From: Clostridia bacterium
GTDB lineage: Bacteria > Bacillota > Clostridia > Oscillospirales > Acutalibacteraceae
Direction of reading: 5' to 3'
NCBI GenBank assembly: GCA_017438845.1
Contig: JAFRUO010000012.1
Location: 62,001 to 126,000 of the forward strand
Length of the DNA: 64,000 bases
Part shown: positions 45,158-53,292 of the stretch, one piece after another
Layout: each line of letters starts with the position of its first letter
Position numbering within the stretch: the stretch's first letter is position 1
Notes under the pieces: model-generated
Databases searched by the model: none
Seen by the model: the letters and a program-made list of their open reading frames with translations, nothing else
Told to the model about the DNA's origin: nothing
Translations under genes and position numbers: made by a program

Positions 45158-45475
45158 ATGAGCATAACTGAAATCTCACTGGAAAACTATCAGCAGGAAA
45201 TAACCAAAAGCGAAAAGCCCGTTTTACTTGATTTTTATGCAGACTGGTGTATGCCCTGTAAGGCCCTGACTCCGATTCTTGAAGAAATGGCAGGGGAGTA
45301 CGATAAGGTGAAAATCTGCCGTATTGATGCTGAAAAGCACGCAGATCTTTCAATGATATACGGCATTATTTCTGTGCCGGTGCTTGTGCTGATTAAAGGC
45401 GGTAAGGAAATTGCACGTAAAATGGGTGTGTGCGAAAAACAGGATTTGATAGATTTTTGCGATGAAAATATCTGA
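45158..45475 (+). CDS. trxA: Thioredoxin
   Basis: Cytoplasmic dithiol reductant. The 105 residues have the redox site DWCMPCKALTP near residue 30, with Met-Pro in place of the common Gly-Pro between the cysteines, and the cis-proline in ISVPVLVLIKGG near residue 71. AAGGAGAAG precedes the ATG, 9 bp after folA, so it is co-transcribed with thyA-folA. A terminator follows directly. Confidence 0.92.
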   Translation: MSITEISLENYQQEITKSEKPVLLDFYADWCMPCKALTPILEEMAGEYDKVKICRIDAEKHADLSMIYGIISVPVLVLIKGGKEIARKMGVCEKQDLIDFCDENI

Positions 45476-45483
45476 AGCATAGA

Positions 45484-45508
45484 GCACGGCAAAAGCCGTG
45501 CTTTTTTT
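45484..45508 (+). terminator. Terminator of thyA-folA-trxA
   Basis: GCACGGC (45484-45490), loop AAAA, GCCGTGC (45495-45501), then seven T. Confidence 0.9.
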
Positions 45509-45550
45509 ATGTTGATATCTGCGTTATAATACCTTTCGTTTCGTAAATGC

Positions 45551-45642
45551 ATTCGTCTGCTTCGCAGACCTGCGTGATTATATGTCCGTCTCGCTCTGCC
45601 TGCGGCAAACCGCTCGACAAGGACTGTTTTCGAATCCCTTGC
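45551..45642 (-). repeat. tRNA-trailing element, Ser copy
   Basis: Downstream of tRNA-Ser and its terminator on the minus strand. 45629-45642 is a perfect 14-nt inverted copy of the tRNA-Ser T-arm/acceptor segment at 45706-45719. Then follows the 46-nt module (45582-45627), 36 of 46 identical to the Pro copy at 23381-23426, folding as GTCC...GGAC with a tip TGCC-GCA-GGCA. A further hairpin GTCTGC-GAA-GCAGAC lies at about 45555-45569. The rest of 45509-45696 holds only the tRNA terminator. Confidence 0.75.
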
Positions 45643-45656
45643 TTTTGAACTTAACT

Positions 45657-45697
45657 AAAAAAGAAGCACAGCACCTTTGGTACTGCACTTCTTTTTT
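45657..45697 (-). terminator. Terminator of tRNA-Ser
   Basis: AAAAAAGAAG (45657-45666) pairs with CTTCTTTTTT (45688-45697) with an inner imperfect stem. T-runs on both strands may make it bidirectional; it touches the CCA end of the tRNA. Confidence 0.7.
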
Positions 45698-45789
45698 GGC
45701 GGAGAGCAAGGGATTCGAACCCTCGAAGCCGTTTTAGCAGCTTACACGATTTCCAATCGTGCTCCTTCGACCAGCTCGGACAACTCTCC
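45697..45789 (-). tRNA. tRNA-Ser (anticodon GGA)
   Basis: Read on the minus strand: acceptor stem GGAGAGT pairing with GCTCTCC, anticodon stem CACGA/TCGTG with loop TTGGAAA giving GGA, a long variable arm typical of serine tRNAs, and T-arm GAGGGTTCGAATCCCTT. CCA is encoded. The 93-nt length is normal for class II tRNA. Confidence 0.95.
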
Positions 45790-45802
45790 GAATTGCTTAG
45801 TT

Positions 45803-45831
45803 ATTATATATGAAATTAAAATAAAAATCAA
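45803..45831 (-). promoter_or_regulatory. tRNA-Ser promoter
   Basis: On the minus strand, -35 TTGATT at 45826-45831, a 17-bp spacer, and -10 TATAAT at 45803-45808, 13 bp before the tRNA. Confidence 0.65.
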
Positions 45832-45838
45832 GAGTTAA

Positions 45839-45867
45839 TTGCAATGATATTTAATTTGTGGTAAAAT
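45839..45867 (+). promoter_or_regulatory. Promoter of the peptide-binding lipoprotein gene
   Basis: -35 TTGCAA at 45839-45844, a 17-bp spacer, and -10 TAAAAT at 45862-45867. Confidence 0.5.
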
Positions 45868-45893
45868 ATTATAAAATTATTATGGGAGCATAT

Positions 45894-47477
45894 ATGTATA
45901 AACGAATTGTTTCATTGCTGATAGTTATTATAATTCTGCTTTCGTTTACTTCTTGCCTCGGTTCCAAAAATTCGGGCGAGAGTTTTTCCATGCCTATTTT
46001 GAGCGAACCTTCAAGTCTTGACCCTCAGATTGCAAAAAGCAATTCCGAGAAAATGATAGTTCTCAATTGCTTTGAAGGACTTATGAGAATTAACAAAAAC
46101 GGTGAGCTTGAAAACGGTGTAGCGGAAAGTTATGAGGTTTCATCCGACAAGCTTACTTATACCTTTAAGCTCAGAAGCGATGCTCATTGGGCTCTTTTTT
46201 CGGGCCATAAAGACGTAATCGGCGAAAACTATGACACCGCATTTGACATTAACGTTTATGCGGAGGATTTTGAATTTGCCTTTGACAGGCTATTTGATGA
46301 CTATATCAATTCTCCTTACAAAGCGGATTTTTCCTGTATCTCTTCTTATAAGGCTCTTGATAAGCATACCTTTCAAATCAAACTCAATTCCGTATACGAC
46401 GGCTTTCTTTCTCTGCTGACTTTACCGGGCGCAATGCCTTGTGACAGGCAGTTTTATGAGCTAACAAAAGGCAAATACGGACTTGACGCAAAATATTTGC
46501 TCTGTAACGGTCCGTTTAATGCGTCGAAATGGATAGAGGGCACATCGGTAAAAATTGTCAGAAACGACGACTATAACGGAGTTAATAAAGTTGAGCCGCT
46601 TTCGGTTACTTTTTATATTAATTCGTCCGATGAGGTTGTTGCCGAAAAAATGAATAACAATACCTATGATGCGGCTTTTCTGAGCGCTGATAAGTATAAT
46701 AATCTTCCCGACCCGTCCGACTATACTTCGGAAGCCATCAATAACACCGTTTATTCTCTTTTGTTTAATTTACAGAATAAATATCTTTCCAACAAAAATA
46801 TTAGGCTTGCAATTTCTAATTGTATTGATTTAACATCCGCTATTGAAAGCTTTAAGGATTCCTCTCAGGCGTCTGGTCTTGTTCCGCCGTTTTGTAAAAT
46901 CGGGAATAACGCTTTTAACTCAAGTTCGTCAAAGGGTCTTATCACTTTAAATGAGAATGCTGCAAAGAATTACCTTGAACAGGGACTGCTTGAGGTTAAC
47001 GCATCTTCTGTCGAAATCGATATTAAATGCACGGAAGAATTTGAGCTTCCTTTAAAACAGCTCGTTCAGTCTATGCAAAAAGTTCTCGGAGTTAAATTTG
47101 TTGTAAGTATAGTTTCACTTCCCGAATCCGAATTATTGGCGGCCGTAGCCGATGGTAACTATGCTGTTGCGTTTTATCCCTTTACTGCTTCGACCGACAG
47201 AACGGAGGATTTTCTTACCGACGTACTTGAAAGCTCTGCTTTGAATTACGAGTCGGAAGAAAGCAATGTTATAAAGGAAAATATGAAAAACGCAAAGGGT
47301 AATCCGGACGGGCTCAGACAGGCGTGTGTTGCCGCCGAAAGGTTTATTATCGGAGAAGCGTATATAATTCCGTTGATTTATCAAAACAGCTTCTTTATTA
47401 CTAATAAAGACACTCAGAACATTTATTTTTATTCTTCACCCAGCAATGTTATTTTTATAAATGCGCTAAAGAAGTGA
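45894..47477 (+). CDS. Solute-binding lipoprotein, oligopeptide/nickel (family 5) type
   Basis: 527 residues. The N-terminus is a lipoprotein signal (MYKRIVSLLIVIIILLSF) with lipobox FTSC at about residue 21. The mature part fits SBP_bac_5: LSEPSSLDPQIAKSN, NCFEGLMRINKNGELENGVAESY (abbreviated), YTFKLRSDAHW, and YAEDFEFAFDRL. Such proteins bind peptides or nickel for an ABC importer, but no permease or ATPase genes are near, so it may use a transporter encoded elsewhere. The start at 45894 follows GGGAG at good spacing; two upstream in-frame starts do not. Confidence 0.85.
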   Translation: MYKRIVSLLIVIIILLSFTSCLGSKNSGESFSMPILSEPSSLDPQIAKSNSEKMIVLNCFEGLMRINKNGELENGVAESYEVSSDKLTYTFKLRSDAHWALFSGHKDVIGENYDTAFDINVYAEDFEFAFDRLFDDYINSPYKADFSCISSYKALDKHTFQIKLNSVYDGFLSLLTLPGAMPCDRQFYELTKGKYGLDAKYLLCNGPFNASKWIEGTSVKIVRNDDYNGVNKVEPLSVTFYINSSDEVVAEKMNNNTYDAAFLSADKYNNLPDPSDYTSEAINNTVYSLLFNLQNKYLSNKNIRLAISNCIDLTSAIESFKDSSQASGLVPPFCKIGNNAFNSSSSKGLITLNENAAKNYLEQGLLEVNASSVEIDIKCTEEFELPLKQLVQSMQKVLGVKFVVSIVSLPESELLAAVADGNYAVAFYPFTASTDRTEDFLTDVLESSALNYESEESNVIKENMKNAKGNPDGLRQACVAAERFIIGEAYIIPLIYQNSFFITNKDTQNIYFYSSPSNVIFINALKK

Positions 47478-47481
47478 TTTA

Positions 47482-47937
47482 ATGAAAAACAGAAAACTAT
47501 TGTTAATATTAAGCTGGAGCTTTGTTATAATCTGTCTTGCGGTGATATTTTATTTTTCCTCTCAGGATGCTGTTGTTTCCAAGGGTACGAGTGACGGTTT
47601 ACTCGACAGAATTATTGACATATTTCACATTTCCATGACGTCAAAAACAATCAGAAGAATTGCTCATGCTATTGAGTTCTTCGGATTATGCCTTGCTTTT
47701 AATATGGCGTTTGGTATTCTTTACGAAAAATTCAACCCTATGCTTTCTTTTTTCTCAACGGCATTTTACGCTTCGAGTGATGAAATTCACCAGGTGTTTG
47801 TAGATGGCAGAGCCTGCAGGTGGAATGATCTTTGCGTTGATCTTTCCGGTGCGCTTGTGATTACGCTTATACTTATGGTTATTTATTATTTTACAAAAAA
47901 GCATTTAGCCGAAAGGGGAAAATTATGGCAGTTTTAA
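47482..47937 (+). CDS. VanZ-like membrane protein
   Basis: 151 residues with four predicted membrane helices (WSFVIICLAVIFYFSS, AHAIEFFGLCLAFNMAF, FFSTAFYASSDE, LVITLILMVIYYF). The conserved VanZ segment SSDEIHQVFVDGRACRWNDLCVD (abbreviated) lies near residue 96-118. VanZ proteins in glycopeptide-resistance clusters give low-level teicoplanin resistance; most homologues, as here, stand alone with unknown role. It starts 4 bp after the lipoprotein gene and overlaps the next gene by 13 bp. Confidence 0.85.
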   Translation: MKNRKLLLILSWSFVIICLAVIFYFSSQDAVVSKGTSDGLLDRIIDIFHISMTSKTIRRIAHAIEFFGLCLAFNMAFGILYEKFNPMLSFFSTAFYASSDEIHQVFVDGRACRWNDLCVDLSGALVITLILMVIYYFTKKHLAERGKLWQF

Positions 47938-49166
47938 GACCGTTCCGTGCTTTAAGGCCGACAAATGAGCTTGCAAAAAAGGTTGCGGCTTTGCCTTATG
48001 ATGTTATGAATTCCGCAGAGGCAAGGGAAATGGTAAAGGGTAATCCATACTCCTTTTTGCACATTGACAAGGCTGAGGTCGACCTTCCCGAAGACACCCA
48101 TATTTACGATGACAAGGTTTATTTTAAAGCAAAAGAAAACCTCGACAAATTCGTTCGTGACGGGATTTATATTGAAGACAAAAAGCCTTGCTTATATATT
48201 TATGAGCAGACAGGCTACGGCAGAAAACAGACGGGTATAGTCGGCTGCACATCAATAGACGATTATATTAACAACGTTATTAAAAAGCATGAAAAAACCA
48301 GGGCGGATAAAGAAGAGGACAGAATCCGCCATGTTGATACTTTAAACGCCAATACGGGTCCCATTTTCTTAGCTTACCGCAAAAACGATACTGTTAAAAG
48401 TATAATTAACAAATGGCAGACCGAACACGAAAGCGTATATCGCTTTAAGCAGGACTCGGTTTTACAGGAAATATGGGTAATTGACGACGAAACAACAATC
48501 GTAAATTTATGCGAAACTTTCAATAATATTCCTTCTCTTTATATTGCCGACGGTCATCACCGCGCGGCTTCTGCGGTTAAAGTCGGTCTTAAAAGACGAA
48601 TGGAAAACTCTGACTATACGGGTGATGAGGAGTTTAATTTCTTCCTTTCCGTGATATTCTGTGCAGATGACCTTGCAATAATGGACTATAACCGTGTTAT
48701 CGCTGATTTGAACGGTCTTTCTAAAAACTCTTTTTTAGAAAAGATTTCGGATAACTTCTTTGTTAAGTCAAACGGTATCGAACGTGTTAAACCCGATGCA
48801 CGTCACAGCTTCGGAATGTATGTTGAAGGCGAGTGGTTTTCTCTTAAAGCGAAGCCTGAAATAACAGATGAATCCGATCCCGTAAAAGCTCTTGATGTTT
48901 CTATTCTTCAGGATTACCTTATTTCGCCCATACTTGGTATTGATGACCCGAGGACTGATAAAAGAATTGATTTTGTCGGCGGAATCAGAGGTCTCGGCGA
49001 GCTTGAAAGAAGGGCGAACAATGATATGAAAGTTGCTTTTTCAATGTATCCGACCTCTCTTGATGAGCTTATGAGTATTGCAGACGCAGGAAAAATTATG
49101 CCCCCAAAATCGACTTGGTTTGAGCCTAAGCTTTTAAGCGGAATTTTTATTCATAAACTTTCGTAA
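47925..49166 (+). CDS. DUF1015 family protein
   Basis: 413 residues. The N-terminus (VLRPFRALRPTNELAKKVAALPYDVM) and the central YIADGHHRAASAVKV near residue 206 are hallmarks of DUF1015. The DGHHR motif resembles the catalytic motif of ParB-like free-serine kinases (SerK, SbnI), so an ATP/ADP-dependent small-molecule kinase role is a reasonable guess but not shown. Its start codon lies in vanZ (13-bp overlap), with AAAGGGG before it. Confidence 0.85.
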   Translation: MAVLRPFRALRPTNELAKKVAALPYDVMNSAEAREMVKGNPYSFLHIDKAEVDLPEDTHIYDDKVYFKAKENLDKFVRDGIYIEDKKPCLYIYEQTGYGRKQTGIVGCTSIDDYINNVIKKHEKTRADKEEDRIRHVDTLNANTGPIFLAYRKNDTVKSIINKWQTEHESVYRFKQDSVLQEIWVIDDETTIVNLCETFNNIPSLYIADGHHRAASAVKVGLKRRMENSDYTGDEEFNFFLSVIFCADDLAIMDYNRVIADLNGLSKNSFLEKISDNFFVKSNGIERVKPDARHSFGMYVEGEWFSLKAKPEITDESDPVKALDVSILQDYLISPILGIDDPRTDKRIDFVGGIRGLGELERRANNDMKVAFSMYPTSLDELMSIADAGKIMPPKSTWFEPKLLSGIFIHKLS

Positions 49167-49170
49167 AATA

Positions 49171-49199
49171 TTGCAAAATATCATTGAATGTTATATAAT
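49171..49199 (+). promoter_or_regulatory. ychF promoter
   Basis: -35 TTGCAA at 49171-49176, a 17-bp spacer, and -10 TATAAT at 49194-49199. Confidence 0.65.
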
Positions 49200-49233
49200 A
49201 TATATTTAAAGAACATATTAAGGAATGAATTAA

Positions 49234-50328
49234 ATGAAACTCGGAATTGTAGGCTTACCGAACGTCGGAAAAAGTACTCTGTTTAACGCTATTACAAATG
49301 CGGGCGCTCAGTCTGCAAACTACGCATTTTGCACCATAGAGCCAAATGTCGGCGTTGTTGATGTGCCCGATTACAGACTTGATAAGCTTGCCGAAATGTA
49401 TGAGCCTGAAAAGGTTACGCCGGCTTCGATTGAATTTGTTGATATTGCAGGTCTTGTCAAGGGAGCGTCTAAAGGCGAAGGTCTCGGAAACAAATTTCTT
49501 TCTCATATTCGTCAGGTGGACGCTATAATTCACGTTGTCCGTTGCTTTGAAAATGACGATATTATTCACGTTGAGGGCTCAATTGATCCCGTAAGAGATA
49601 TAGAAACCATTAATCTTGAGCTCCTGCTTTCCGATATGGAAATACTTGAAAGACGTCTTGACAAGTCGCAGAAGGCTCTTAAGGGAGATAAATCACTTGC
49701 GAAAGAAGTCGATTTTCTAATAAAGCTTAAAGCTGCATTTGAGGACGGAATTAATGCACGCGCAGTTGAATGTGATGAAGACGAAAAAGCCATACTTGAT
49801 ACCGTAGAGCTTCTTTCCTCAAAACCGGTTATCTATGCCTGTAATATGAGCGAGGAGGACTTTAAAAACAACATTCAGACAAACGAGCGTTATAACGCTG
49901 TTAAGGCTTTGGCTGAGAAGGAGGGCGCTCAGGTGCTTCCCATATGCGCCGAGCTTGAGGCTGAAATCTCCTCGCTGACTAAGGATGAAAAGGAAATGTT
50001 CCTTTCCGATATAGGCGTTGAAAAAGGCGGACTTGACCTTTTAATTCAACGTTCATATGATTTGCTCGGTCTTATGTCCTTTCTTACCGCAGGTAAACCG
50101 GAGGTAAGGGCTTGGACTATCAAAAAGGGCACAAAGGCTCCTCAGGCGGCAGGAAAAATTCATTCCGATATTGAAAGAGGTTTTATCAGAGCCGAGGTAG
50201 TATCCTTTGATGACTTAATGGAGCTTGGCAGTATGCAAGCGGCAAAGGAAAAGGGTAAAATCCGTTCGGAAGGTAAAGAATACGTTATGCAGGACGGAGA
50301 CATTGTTCTTTTCAGGTTTAATGTTTAA
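49234..50328 (+). CDS. ychF: Redox-regulated ribosome-binding ATPase YchF
   Basis: An Obg-family P-loop protein that prefers ATP over GTP and is linked to translation and stress response. The 364 residues begin LGIVGLPNVGKSTLFNAIT (G1), with FVDIAGLVKGASKGEGLGN (G3) near residue 67. The G4 position reads NMSEED, the altered motif that explains the ATP preference of the family. A C-terminal TGS domain is visible (FLTAGKPEVRAWTIKKGTKA). AAGGAATG precedes the ATG. tRNA-Arg begins only 1 bp after its stop codon. Confidence 0.96.
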   Translation: MKLGIVGLPNVGKSTLFNAITNAGAQSANYAFCTIEPNVGVVDVPDYRLDKLAEMYEPEKVTPASIEFVDIAGLVKGASKGEGLGNKFLSHIRQVDAIIHVVRCFENDDIIHVEGSIDPVRDIETINLELLLSDMEILERRLDKSQKALKGDKSLAKEVDFLIKLKAAFEDGINARAVECDEDEKAILDTVELLSSKPVIYACNMSEEDFKNNIQTNERYNAVKALAEKEGAQVLPICAELEAEISSLTKDEKEMFLSDIGVEKGGLDLLIQRSYDLLGLMSFLTAGKPEVRAWTIKKGTKAPQAAGKIHSDIERGFIRAEVVSFDDLMELGSMQAAKEKGKIRSEGKEYVMQDGDIVLFRFNV

Positions 50329-50329
50329 T

Positions 50330-50406
50330 GCGCTTGTAGCTCAGTTGGATAGAGCGTCAGACTCCGACTCTGAAGGCCGCAAGTTCGAATCTTGTCAAGC
50401 GCGCCA
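50330..50406 (+). tRNA. tRNA-Arg (anticodon CCG)
   Basis: Acceptor GCGCTTG/CAAGCGC (7 bp), D-arm with AGCTCAGTTGGATAGAGC, anticodon stem TCAGA/TCTGA with loop CTCCGAC giving CCG, T-arm CAAGTTCGAATCTTG, encoded CCA. There is no separate promoter or terminator visible. It lies 1 bp after ychF and 26 bp before the NfeD gene, so it is probably cut out of a longer mRNA. Confidence 0.95.
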
Positions 50407-50432
50407 TACTTTTATTGCCCGGAGGTGTTAAT

Positions 50433-50879
50433 ATGTGGGTGTTTGAAAATCCGCTTGCTTTGTGGGGCATTTTATTCATACTGTTTGTAATTGCCGAGGC
50501 GGCTACAACTCAGCTGGTTTCAGTTTGGTTTGCCATCGGAGCATTTGCAGCGTTGATTGCGTCATATTTCAAGGCAAGCTCAATTGTCCAGTTAATCATT
50601 TTCATTTGCGTTTCGGTAGTTTGCCTTCTGGTAACAAGACCGTTAGTCAAAAAGTTTACCAAGGGCAAAATTCAGTCTACAAATGCCGACCGATGTATAG
50701 GTCAGACGGCAATTGTCATTAAAGAAATTAATAACAGCGAAGCTTCGGGTCAGGTAAAGGTCGGAGGAAATATCTGGTCCGCACAGAGCGAAAACGGTGA
50801 ATTAATTGCGGAAGGCGAAAAGGTTTCCGTAATTAAAATAGAAGGCGTAAAATTAATTGTAAAACAAGAAAAGGAGTAA
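50433..50879 (+). CDS. NfeD-like membrane protein
   Basis: 148 residues: three hydrophobic segments (LALWGILFILFVIAEAA, LVSVWFAIGAFAALIASYF, LIIFICVSVVCLLVTRPL) and a C-terminal OB-fold domain (IGQTAIVIKEINN...IWSAQSENGELIAEGEKV). This is the short NfeD class that works with stomatin-like proteins in membrane microdomains. The ATG at 50433 follows CGGAGGTG; an in-frame start at 50415 overlaps that site. The stomatin gene follows after 4 bp. Confidence 0.88.
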   Translation: MWVFENPLALWGILFILFVIAEAATTQLVSVWFAIGAFAALIASYFKASSIVQLIIFICVSVVCLLVTRPLVKKFTKGKIQSTNADRCIGQTAIVIKEINNSEASGQVKVGGNIWSAQSENGELIAEGEKVSVIKIEGVKLIVKQEKE

Positions 50880-50883
50880 AATT

Positions 50884-51840
50884 ATGGAGGGTTTTGGATT
50901 TATTATCGGCGGTATTATACTGTTCTTACTTTTGGTTGTTGTAACCAATATCAAAATTGTTCCGCAGTCTAAGGCGTATGTTATTGAAAGACTCGGAGCT
51001 TATCTTGACACATGGCAGACGGGCTTACATTTTAAAATTCCTTTCTTTGAAAGAGTTGCTAAGGTAGTTTCTCTTAAAGAGCAGGTTGTTGATTTCCCGC
51101 CTCAGCCTGTTATCACTAAAGATAACGTTACTATGCAGATAGACACGGTCGTTTTCTTCCAGATTACAGACCCGAAGCTTTACACATACGGCGTTGAAAA
51201 CCCGATTTCAGCTATTGAAAACCTCTCGGCTACAACGCTTCGTAATATTATCGGTGAGCTTGAGCTTGACGCAACTCTTACCTCGCGTGACACTATCAAC
51301 GCTAAAATCAGAGTAATCCTTGACGAAGCCACCGACCCGTGGGGTATTAAAGTTAACCGTGTTGAGCTTAAAAACATTATTCCTCCGCGTGAAATTCAGG
51401 ACGCTATGGAAAAGCAGATGAAGGCAGAACGTCAGAGACGTGAGTCAATTCTTACCGCAGAGGGTGAGAAGGCGAGCCGTATTCTTGTTGCAGAAGGTCA
51501 TAAGGAATCTCAGATTCTTAATGCTGAAGCCGAAAAGCAGGCGGCTATTCTCCGCGCTGAAGCTGTTAAAGAGGCTAAAATCCGTGAGGCAGAGGGTGAA
51601 GCCGAGGCTATCAGAGTAGTTCAGGAGGCAAACGCAAAGGCTATTGAGTTAATCAATAAGGCCGCTCCGAGCGACGGCGTAATCGCTATCAAGAGTCTTG
51701 AAGCTTTTGCAAAGGCTGCTGACGGAAAGTCAACCAAGATTATTATCCCTTCGGAAATTCAGTCTATTGCAGGTCTTGCAACGGGAATTAAGGAAGTTCT
51801 TGCTGATAATAACATCAGCGTTGATAACAAAGAAGAATAA
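50884..51840 (+). CDS. SPFH/stomatin-like membrane protein (QmcA-type)
   Basis: 318 residues: one N-terminal hydrophobic segment (FIIGGIILFLLLVVVTNI), a band-7/SPFH domain (VPQSKAYVIERLGAYLDTW through WGIKVNRVELKNIIPP) and a long alanine/glutamate-rich coiled coil (about residues 180-260) that mediates oligomerisation. Stomatin and NfeD pairs are thought to organise membrane protein quality control and lipid rafts. It is co-transcribed with the NfeD gene. Confidence 0.9.
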   Translation: MEGFGFIIGGIILFLLLVVVTNIKIVPQSKAYVIERLGAYLDTWQTGLHFKIPFFERVAKVVSLKEQVVDFPPQPVITKDNVTMQIDTVVFFQITDPKLYTYGVENPISAIENLSATTLRNIIGELELDATLTSRDTINAKIRVILDEATDPWGIKVNRVELKNIIPPREIQDAMEKQMKAERQRRESILTAEGEKASRILVAEGHKESQILNAEAEKQAAILRAEAVKEAKIREAEGEAEAIRVVQEANAKAIELINKAAPSDGVIAIKSLEAFAKAADGKSTKIIIPSEIQSIAGLATGIKEVLADNNISVDNKEE

Positions 51841-51855
51841 AACAGGAGGAGCTTT

Positions 51856-53028
51856 ATGTCGCATATTTCTGACTTTGTAATTCAATACGGCAGTAAATCC
51901 TTTAATGATTTACCTTTTTGCGATATTGACAATATTCTTTTAAGCCATATCTTTTATATGCCCTTTGAAAAGGTAATTACCGAAAGATACGACCGTGAGC
52001 CCATTCCTTTTAAAGACGCATGTAACAAGGTTTTTGCGTACAACGGATATAAACACGTTCCCTGCGGCTTGATTCTTTTCAAGAACATCAGCAAAGAAAT
52101 GATGTCTATGGCTGTCAGCAAAAGGTTTTCCGAGCTTAAGGTTACAGCTTGCCGCACCGCTTTTAACGAAAACCCTGCAATTCAGTTTGCGGCAATTACA
52201 TTCATCTTACCCGACGGCACTCTTGCGGTAATATACAGAGGCACTGATGATACGCTTGTCGGCTGGAAAGAGGACTTTGATCTTTACACAAGAAAGGTTA
52301 TTCCTTCTCATAAACTCGGCGTTGATTACTTAAATCAAATAGCCGAAGCACACGACGGCAAAATCATTATCTGCGGTCACTCCAAGGGAGGAAACGTCGC
52401 TTTATACAGCGCTCTTAACTGCAAGCCCGAGGTCAGGGACAGAATTAAAAACGTTTACAACAATGACGGTCCCGGCTTCTATAATTACGATTACCTGAGC
52501 ACAAAGGAGTACAAAGACCTTTTACCCAGATATAAGCATTTTGTTCCGAGCTGCTCTTTAATCGGTATGCTTCTTGCTCATGACAATGACTATACCGTAG
52601 TTAAAAGTTCAAGGATTTTCGGCGCAATGCAGCACGACCCGGCAACATGGAAGACGAGGGGAGTCAGCTTCTATACAAGGGATGACATTAAAATCATCGC
52701 CAAGGTTACGGATCTCGCTCTTCGCACAATGATTTTCGGTATTGACGACGAACACAGCGTTGCTTTTGACAAGGTGCTTGAAACTATTGTCGAGGGTACC
52801 GGTCAGGTTAATCTTACCAACTTTGCAAGGAATCTTATTTCTTCAATCAAGGGCGCAGTTAAAGCCTGGGGTAACCTTGACGAAAAGACAAGAACATATA
52901 TGGCTGAAAATTTAAGCGGCGCCGGCAAAATCTTTTCCGATGCAATTGCTACAGTCCGTGAAGAGGAAAAACAGATTGTTGAGGACAAAGTCGAAGCCAA
53001 GCTCGAAGAAATCGGAGCCGAAGCCTAA
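51856..53028 (+). CDS. Mbeg1-like (DUF2974) serine hydrolase
   Basis: 390 residues with a lipase-like alpha/beta-hydrolase core: the oxyanion-side VIYRGTDDTLVGWKEDF near residue 126 and the nucleophile elbow IICGHSKGGNVALYSA near residue 172 (Ser in GHSKGG). YNNDGPGF and a later His (EHSVAFDK) fit the rest of a triad. The C-terminal 80 residues are helical. The natural substrate is unknown. AGGAGGAG precedes the ATG, 15 bp after the stomatin gene. Confidence 0.82.
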   Translation: MSHISDFVIQYGSKSFNDLPFCDIDNILLSHIFYMPFEKVITERYDREPIPFKDACNKVFAYNGYKHVPCGLILFKNISKEMMSMAVSKRFSELKVTACRTAFNENPAIQFAAITFILPDGTLAVIYRGTDDTLVGWKEDFDLYTRKVIPSHKLGVDYLNQIAEAHDGKIIICGHSKGGNVALYSALNCKPEVRDRIKNVYNNDGPGFYNYDYLSTKEYKDLLPRYKHFVPSCSLIGMLLAHDNDYTVVKSSRIFGAMQHDPATWKTRGVSFYTRDDIKIIAKVTDLALRTMIFGIDDEHSVAFDKVLETIVEGTGQVNLTNFARNLISSIKGAVKAWGNLDEKTRTYMAENLSGAGKIFSDAIATVREEEKQIVEDKVEAKLEEIGAEA

Positions 53029-53035
53029 AAAGGTG

Positions 53036-53064
53036 TTGACAAATCCTTTTTAGTGGCAGATAAT
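53036..53064 (+). promoter_or_regulatory. mgtE promoter
   Basis: -35 TTGACA at 53036-53041, a 17-bp spacer, and -10 GATAAT at 53059-53064. It starts 8 bp after the preceding gene's stop codon. Confidence 0.7.
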
Positions 53065-53080
53065 ATATTTACAATTAAAT

Positions 53081-53229
53081 ATCGGTAGGTAAGGCTACCT
53101 CAGGGATACGGGCTGCTGCCGTGAAAAGTGGAGACACTGTAAGCAGGTCAACAGGTCACATCGAACTAAGGTGTAATCTAACGCAGTTTCATTGCCCTTT
53201 GAAGCTAAAGCTTGTACGAAACGACTAAA
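53081..53229 (+). ncRNA. M-box (ykoK) magnesium riboswitch
   Basis: The segment contains the conserved M-box blocks in order: GGTAGGTAAGGCTACCT, GGGATACGGGCTGCTGCCG, GGAGACACTGTAAGCAGGTCA, ACATCGAACTAAGGTG and the trailing GCTAAAGCTTGTACGAAACG. M-boxes sense Mg2+ and turn off Mg2+ transporter genes when Mg2+ is plentiful. An intrinsic terminator follows 3 bp later and mgtE is downstream, which fits exactly. The precise ends are approximate. Confidence 0.9.
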
Positions 53230-53231
53230 AT

Positions 53232-53274
53232 AACTCATACCGTTGTTTCGTGCGCCGGTATGAGTTTATTTTTT
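53232..53274 (+). terminator. Expression-platform terminator of the M-box
   Basis: AACTCATACCG (53232-53242) pairs with CGGTATGAGTT (53256-53266), followed by TATTTTTT. Its 5' flank overlaps the end of the riboswitch, so Mg2+-dependent folding can decide whether it forms. Confidence 0.85.
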
Positions 53275-53292
53275 AAAAGAGAGGTGAAAATA

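Noticed and set aside
53081..53229. A T-box or cobalamin riboswitch upstream of the transporter
   Set aside because: No T-box sequence (TGGNACCGCG) or B12 box is present, and the conserved blocks fit the M-box in front of an Mg2+ transporter.
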